Under the pieces are notes generated by a model. That model saw only the letters and a program-made list of their open reading frames with translations, had not been told where the DNA came from and did not search any database. DNA of 10,263 nucleotides, from positions 1 through 10,263 of the forward strand of contig JAICKM010000196.1 in the NCBI GenBank assembly GCA_025927935.1. Reading direction: 5' to 3'. Source of the DNA: Chloroflexia bacterium (GTDB lineage: Bacteria; Chloroflexota; Chloroflexia; QHBQ01; JADMIH01). The position numbers were made by a program, and so were the translations under genes. Shown here piece by piece: positions 7,481 to 10,263 of the stretch; position 1 is the stretch's first letter, and each line of letters starts with the position of its first letter.

Positions 7481-8521
7481 CTAGCCCGCCGTGCGCCGGT
7501 TCCGGCGGCAGGGACCGGAACTGCCGCGCACGTCGAGGCGACACGGCAACAACTGTTGCAACGCGGGTTGTTCCTGCGTCTCCAGTTGTTGGATTAAGAG
7601 TTCGACGCTCAGGCGTCCCAGTTCGCCGCCTGGCGCGGTCATAGTGGTCAGGGGCGGCATAACCATCTCCGCGACGCGCGCCGACGAGACCATCGCCACC
7701 AGCGAAAAGTCGTCGGGGATGCGCCAGCCTTGGGCGGCGATGGCCTGGATCACGCCGGGGAGCGCCCGGTCATTCATGGCGATGAGCGCTGTCAAGTCGG
7801 GGCACTCGGCGAGCAACTCGCGGAGGGCCACGTCCCCGGCGGCCGGGGTGGCCCGGCAAAGCCGGGTGACGCCCTCGATACCGGCCGCCTGGATCGCGTT
7901 CTGGAAATCGGCATGGGCACGCACAGCCGGTCCATACCCTGCATCAAACTCGGCCTGTGAATGATTCAAGAACGCGATATGCCGGTGACCCAATCCGGCG
8001 AGATAATTGACCGCCTCGTGCGTGGTTTTCTCAAAGTCGATGTCCACATAGGCGATGCCCGCGGTATCGGCGCAGCGCCCGATCATCGTGAAAGGGAATC
8101 CGTTCTCACGCAACAGGTCGACGCGGTCGTCATGCAGGCGCACCTCCATCACGATCACACCGTCGGCCAGCCCCTGGCGGATCAACTGCCGCAGTTCATG
8201 CAGGTTGTGGATTTCAGACGACCATAGCACCAGGTGATAGCCGTTTTCGCGGGCGGCCTCCGCGGCGCTGGTGACGAACTCCAGTTCGGTGGTGCCGAGG
8301 CCCCGTTCCGGAGCCGAAAAGAGGAGGGAAAGGATCCGGCTGCGTTTGCTGGCTAAGCCGCGGGCGAGCGCATGCGGCCGGTAGCCTAGCTCATCCATGG
8401 CCTGAAAGATCCGCTGGCGCGTCTCTTCCGAGATGGGCCGGGTGCCGTTCAGCGCGTAGGACACGGTGCTGAGGGCCACTCCCGCTCGTTTCGCCACATC
8501 AAGCATGGTCGGCATAGCCAC
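7481..8521 (-). CDS. LacI-family transcriptional repressor of the xyloside operon
   Basis: This 346-residue protein has the LacI/GalR layout. The N-terminal helix-turn-helix (about residues 5-26: TMLDVAKRAGV, then ALSTVSYALNG) is followed by the hinge helix HALARGLASKRS (50-61). The rest is a periplasmic-binding-protein-like effector domain. The C terminus is Arg-rich and lacks the leucine heptads of the E. coli LacI tetramerisation helix, so a dimer is expected. The start is a GTG at 8521-8519, supported by GAGGTG (8532-8527) 5 bases upstream. The alternative ATG at 8515 would be 11 bases from that site. It is the first gene of the operon and probably represses itself and the divergent xylA through the AAGCGCTT sites near 8608 and 8845. 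The inducer is unknown; xylose or a xylosyl disaccharide is plausible. Confidence 0.94.
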   Translation of the reverse strand: MAMPTMLDVAKRAGVALSTVSYALNGTRPISEETRQRIFQAMDELGYRPHALARGLASKRSRILSLLFSAPERGLGTTELEFVTSAAEAARENGYHLVLWSSEIHNLHELRQLIRQGLADGVIVMEVRLHDDRVDLLRENGFPFTMIGRCADTAGIAYVDIDFEKTTHEAVNYLAGLGHRHIAFLNHSQAEFDAGYGPAVRAHADFQNAIQAAGIEGVTRLCRATPAAGDVALRELLAECPDLTALIAMNDRALPGVIQAIAAQGWRIPDDFSLVAMVSSARVAEMVMPPLTTMTAPGGELGRLSVELLIQQLETQEQPALQQLLPCRLDVRGSSGPCRRNRRTAG

Positions 8522-8562
8522 GGCAACACCTCACAAGACAGGATACGATGAGGTAGGCGACG

Positions 8563-8613
8563 TATTGAAACGCAGTCGAAGCGCGTAGTCGAAACGTATA
8601 GTCGAAGCGCTTC
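8563..8613 (-). repeat. Array of operator-half-like direct repeats in the regulator leader
   Basis: Read on the minus strand, the 10-mer CGCTTCGACT occurs at 8609-8600 and again at 8583-8574. The variant CGTTTCGACT is at 8596-8587 and a diverged copy, CGTTTCAATA, is at 8572-8563. The start-to-start distances are 13, 13 and 11 bases. Only the first copy is completed to the full palindrome GAAGCGCTTC. Each copy contains the half-site GAAGCG or GAAACG (on +). They lie within the untranslated leader of the regulator gene and may be extra weak binding sites or remnants of local duplication. Confidence 0.7.
8604..8613 (-). promoter_or_regulatory. LacI-type operator at the operon start site
   Basis: GAAGCGCTTC is a perfect 10-base palindrome with the central CG typical of LacI-family operators. 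On the minus strand its AAGCGCTT core starts 11 bases after the -10 box (8629-8624), so it would cover the first transcribed bases. A bound repressor there should block the regulator-transporter-hydrolase transcript. The same core at the same distance occurs at the xylA promoter. Confidence 0.8.
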
Positions 8614-8623
8614 AATGAACAAA

Positions 8624-8652
8624 ATGATAGCACCGTTTCTGCGTCCTGTCAA
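8624..8652 (-). promoter_or_regulatory. Sigma70-type promoter of the regulator-transporter-hydrolase operon
   Basis: On the minus strand a perfect -35 box TTGACA (8652-8647) is followed after exactly 17 bases by TATCAT (8629-8624), which matches the -10 consensus in five of six positions. The predicted start is near 8617, giving a leader of about 95 bases before the regulator GTG codon. The palindromic operator at 8604-8613 lies just downstream. No other good promoter was seen upstream of the five downstream genes. Confidence 0.8.
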
Positions 8653-8801
8653 TAGGTCTACAGCATAAATTGGACCGCTTCCTCGATTAGGCACTCGCTA
8701 CTGAGCAAAACTCGCTTACCAATGAGATCCGGCACGATGCCGGTAGCACGGCCCGGATCATGCTCCGCTTCGAATCGCTGATGATCGGGGACGCCTGGGG
8801 C
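8653..8801. other. Spacer between the two divergent promoters, with an imperfect palindrome
   Basis: This stretch lies between the two -35 boxes and should not be transcribed from either promoter. I see no convincing gene in it. It contains CCGGCA-cga-TGCCGG (8729-8743), a 6-bp palindrome with a 3-base centre. The overlapping arms GATCCGG (8726-8732) and CCGGATC (8753-8759) give an alternative pairing. It also holds one half-site-like CGCTTCGA at 8766-8773. The palindrome could be a site for a second regulator, but nothing further supports this. Confidence 0.4.
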
Positions 8802-8830
8802 TTGACAGGAAAGCGGGCGGGCCATATACT
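8802..8830 (+). promoter_or_regulatory. Sigma70-type promoter of xylA
   Basis: TTGACA (8802-8807) matches the -35 consensus perfectly. After 17 bases comes TATACT (8825-8830), a five-of-six match to the -10 consensus. The predicted start is near 8837, giving a leader of about 100 bases before the TTG start codon of xylA. It is a near twin of the divergent operon promoter and carries the same operator core 11 bases past the -10 box. Confidence 0.85.
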
Positions 8831-8838
8831 CCAGCCCG

Positions 8839-8852
8839 TGTAAGCGCTTCCA
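8839..8852 (+). promoter_or_regulatory. LacI-type operator at the xylA start site
   Basis: TGTAAGCGCTTCCA carries the palindromic core AAGCGCTT (8842-8849), identical to the core at the operon promoter. It begins 11 bases after the -10 box, so it overlaps the start of the xylA transcript, a classic repression position. It also nearly fits the cre consensus used by CcpA in Bacillota, which is itself a LacI-family protein. The regulator encoded next door is the more economical explanation. Confidence 0.8.
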
Positions 8853-8940
8853 TCCCGCGGACCCGGTAGGGCAGCATTCGATTATGACATCCGCGGAGCG
8901 CATTCGCCGCAATGGCGTAGACATAGAGAGGAGTTAGAGC

Positions 8941-10116
8941 TTGGCCGATCAATTTGTGCCGCAAAAGAGCGATAAATTCACCTTTGGTCTCTGGACCGTC
9001 GGCAACATGGGGCGCGATCCCTTCGGCGAACCGGTGCGCCCGGCGCTGGACCCCGTTTATATCGTGCATAAGCTGGCCGAACTGGGCGCCTACGGTGTGA
9101 ACTTCCACGACAACGACCTGGTGCCCTTCGACGCCACGCCGGCCGAGCGGGATCGCATCGTGCGCGACTTCAAGCAGGCGCTCAAAGAGACGGGCCTGGT
9201 GGTGCCGATGGCGACGACGAACCTGTTCACGCACCCGGTCTTCCGCGACGGCGCCTTCACGTCATCGGATGCGGCGGTGCGCGCTTTCGCCTTGCAAAAG
9301 ACCATGCGCGCCATCGACCTGGGCGCCGAAGTGGGCGCTAAACTGTATGTGTTCTGGGGGGGCCGCGAAGGGGCGGAAACCGACGCCTATCGCAACCCGC
9401 AGGACGCCATCAAGTACTTCCGCGAGGCCATCAACTACCTGTGCGACTATGTGCAGGCCCAGAGCTACGGGATGCGCTTTGCGCTGGAGCCGAAGCCCAA
9501 CGAGCCGCGCGGCGACCTCTATTTCCCGACCGTGGGCCATATGCTGCACTTCATCACCACGCTCGACCACCCCGACATGATCGGCGTGAACCCCGAATTC
9601 GCGCACGAGACGATGGCCGGGCTGAACTTCGTGCATGCGGTGGCCGAGGCCCTGGAGGCCGGGAAGCTGTTCCATATCGACCTCAACGACCAGGTGATGG
9701 GGCGCTATGACCAGGACTTCCGCTTTGCCGCCGAGAATCCCAAGCGGGCGTTCTTCGTGGTCAAGCTGCTGGAGGAGAGCGGCTACGACGGGTCGCGCCA
9801 CTTCGACGCCCATGCCTACCGCACGGAGGACGAAGCCGGCGTCTGGGCCTTTGCCCGCGGCTGCATGCGCTCCTACCTGATCCTTAAGGAGAAGGTCAAG
9901 CAGTTCCAGGCCGATGGGGAGATCCAGGGCTTGCTCAACGACCTGCGCGCGGGCGACAGCCGCTACACCGGCCCCGCAGCCGGCGGCGGTTACAGCCGCG
10001 AGGCGGCCGAGGCGCTACAGGCGCAGCAGTTCGACGTGGCCGCCCTAGCCGCGCGAGGCCGGCGCTACGAGGAGTTGGACCAGTTGGTGATGGAACTGCT
10101 GCTCGGCGTGCGCTAG
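8941..10116 (+). CDS. xylA: Xylose isomerase, Streptomyces/Actinobacteria-like short type
   Basis: This 391-residue enzyme interconverts D-xylose and D-xylulose in the cytoplasm with divalent metal ions. The length and sequence match the short, actinobacterial-type xylose isomerases (about 388 residues). The catalytic H56 and D59 lie in FHDND (55-59). Metal ligands and catalytic residues are E183 and K185 in [11 protein letters not shown]219 and H222 in NPEFAH, D247 in HID, D257 and D259 in YDQD, and D289 in RHFD. Substrate-pocket W18, F96 and W139 are kept. The start is TTG at 8941: GAGGAG (8928-8933) is 7 bases upstream, an in-frame TAG at 8935 bars any earlier start, and the resulting N terminus aligns with the family. 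It is transcribed divergently from the operon under a matching promoter and operator. No xylulokinase follows in the window. Streptomyces-type enzymes also isomerise glucose. Confidence 0.97.
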   Translation: MADQFVPQKSDKFTFGLWTVGNMGRDPFGEPVRPALDPVYIVHKLAELGAYGVNFHDNDLVPFDATPAERDRIVRDFKQALKETGLVVPMATTNLFTHPVFRDGAFTSSDAAVRAFALQKTMRAIDLGAEVGAKLYVFWGGREGAETDAYRNPQDAIKYFREAINYLCDYVQAQSYGMRFALEPKPNEPRGDLYFPTVGHMLHFITTLDHPDMIGVNPEFAHETMAGLNFVHAVAEALEAGKLFHIDLNDQVMGRYDQDFRFAAENPKRAFFVVKLLEESGYDGSRHFDAHAYRTEDEAGVWAFARGCMRSYLILKEKVKQFQADGEIQGLLNDLRAGDSRYTGPAAGGGYSREAAEALQAQQFDVAALAARGRRYEELDQLVMELLLGVR

Positions 10117-10202
10117 CCCGGCAGCGGCGCCCGGTTGGTCTGAAATGAGCAAACGCGCCGCCAGGGGCAAAGTAGGGTTATCGGTAGGTTACTAAATCGG
10201 CG

Positions 10203-10238
10203 AAGAACAAGGCCGTCCACATGGGCGGCCTTGTTCTT
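10203..10238 (+). terminator. Strong intrinsic-type terminator after xylA
   Basis: AAGAACAAGGCCGTCC (10203-10218) pairs with GGGCGGCCTTGTTCTT (10223-10238) over 16 positions with a single T-G pair and the loop ACAT. The T-rich 3' arm runs into GT and serves as an imperfect U tract. The symmetric A-rich left arm could also act in the opposite direction. It begins 86 bases after the xylA stop. A weaker inverted repeat, GCGGCGC (10124-10130) with GCGCCGC (10155-10161), lies between the stop and the terminator. The position indicates that xylA is transcribed alone. Confidence 0.8.
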
Positions 10239-10263
10239 GTGCTGGGCTGCGCTGCGAATACGC

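Noticed and set aside
8449..8694. An 81-codon minus-strand frame overlapping the start of the regulator gene
   Set aside because: It overlaps the LacI-family coding start in another frame and includes the promoter and operator. No domain is visible.
8839..8852. Reading the xylA operator as a CcpA cre site for carbon catabolite repression
   Set aside because: The match to the cre consensus is close. However, the core palindrome is shared with the operon promoter next to a local LacI-family gene, so the local repressor is the simpler explanation and CcpA is not known to me in this kind of organism.
8658..8924. An 88-codon minus-strand frame across the intergenic region
   Set aside because: It runs straight through both -35 boxes, the xylA -10 box and the xylA operator, shows no family resemblance, and has no supporting neighbour.
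8758..9234. A 158-codon minus-strand frame opposite the start of xylA
   Set aside because: It is antisense to the strongly conserved xylA coding region and covers the promoter. Its product resembles no family.

Overview
The window looks like a sugar-utilisation locus from a high-GC bacterium, probably a member of the Chloroflexota. That placement is an inference. It rests on the lipoprotein solute-binding protein, whose signal peptide is followed by a long Thr/Ala/Gly/Pro linker typical of that phylum, on the high GC, and on the gene mix. I could not run a phylogeny.

Layout: bases 1-102 are the last codons of a gene that runs in from the left on the + strand, possibly a DUF3048-type protein. 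A strong hairpin at 135-176 separates it from the convergent operon. Six genes then lie head to tail on the minus strand. In transcription order they are a LacI-family regulator (8521-7481), a lipoprotein sugar-binding protein (7380-5893), two ABC permeases of the MalF and MalG type (5807-4833 and 4840-3959), a GH31 alpha-xylosidase closely resembling YicI (3958-1634) and a GH1 beta-glucosidase (1579-209). On the other side of a 419-base control region (8522-8940), xylose isomerase xylA is transcribed divergently on the + strand (8941-10116). It is followed by a strong terminator hairpin (10203-10238).

The genes fit one pathway. The transporter would import a xylose-decorated oligosaccharide such as isoprimeverose or a xyloglucan fragment. 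The GH31 enzyme would remove alpha-linked xylose from the non-reducing end, and the GH1 enzyme would split the remaining beta-linked glucose (or similar) units. Both enzymes lack signal peptides, so they should act in the cytoplasm. XylA would convert the released xylose to xylulose. No xylulokinase and no ABC ATPase are encoded in the window, so both must come from elsewhere. The true substrate is not shown by the sequence.

The control region is the most informative part. It holds two divergent sigma70-type promoters: TTGACA-17-TATACT for xylA, and TTGACA-17-TATCAT on the minus strand for the operon. Each has the same palindrome, AAGCGCTT, exactly 11 bases after the -10 box. This strongly suggests that the LacI-family protein represses both transcripts, including its own, from start-site operators. 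Next to the operon operator is an array of half-site-like repeats (8563-8613) with a 13-13-11 base period. I see no mobile element, CRISPR array, tRNA or rRNA. The locus is a coherent catabolic regulon of known families, not an obviously new class of system.
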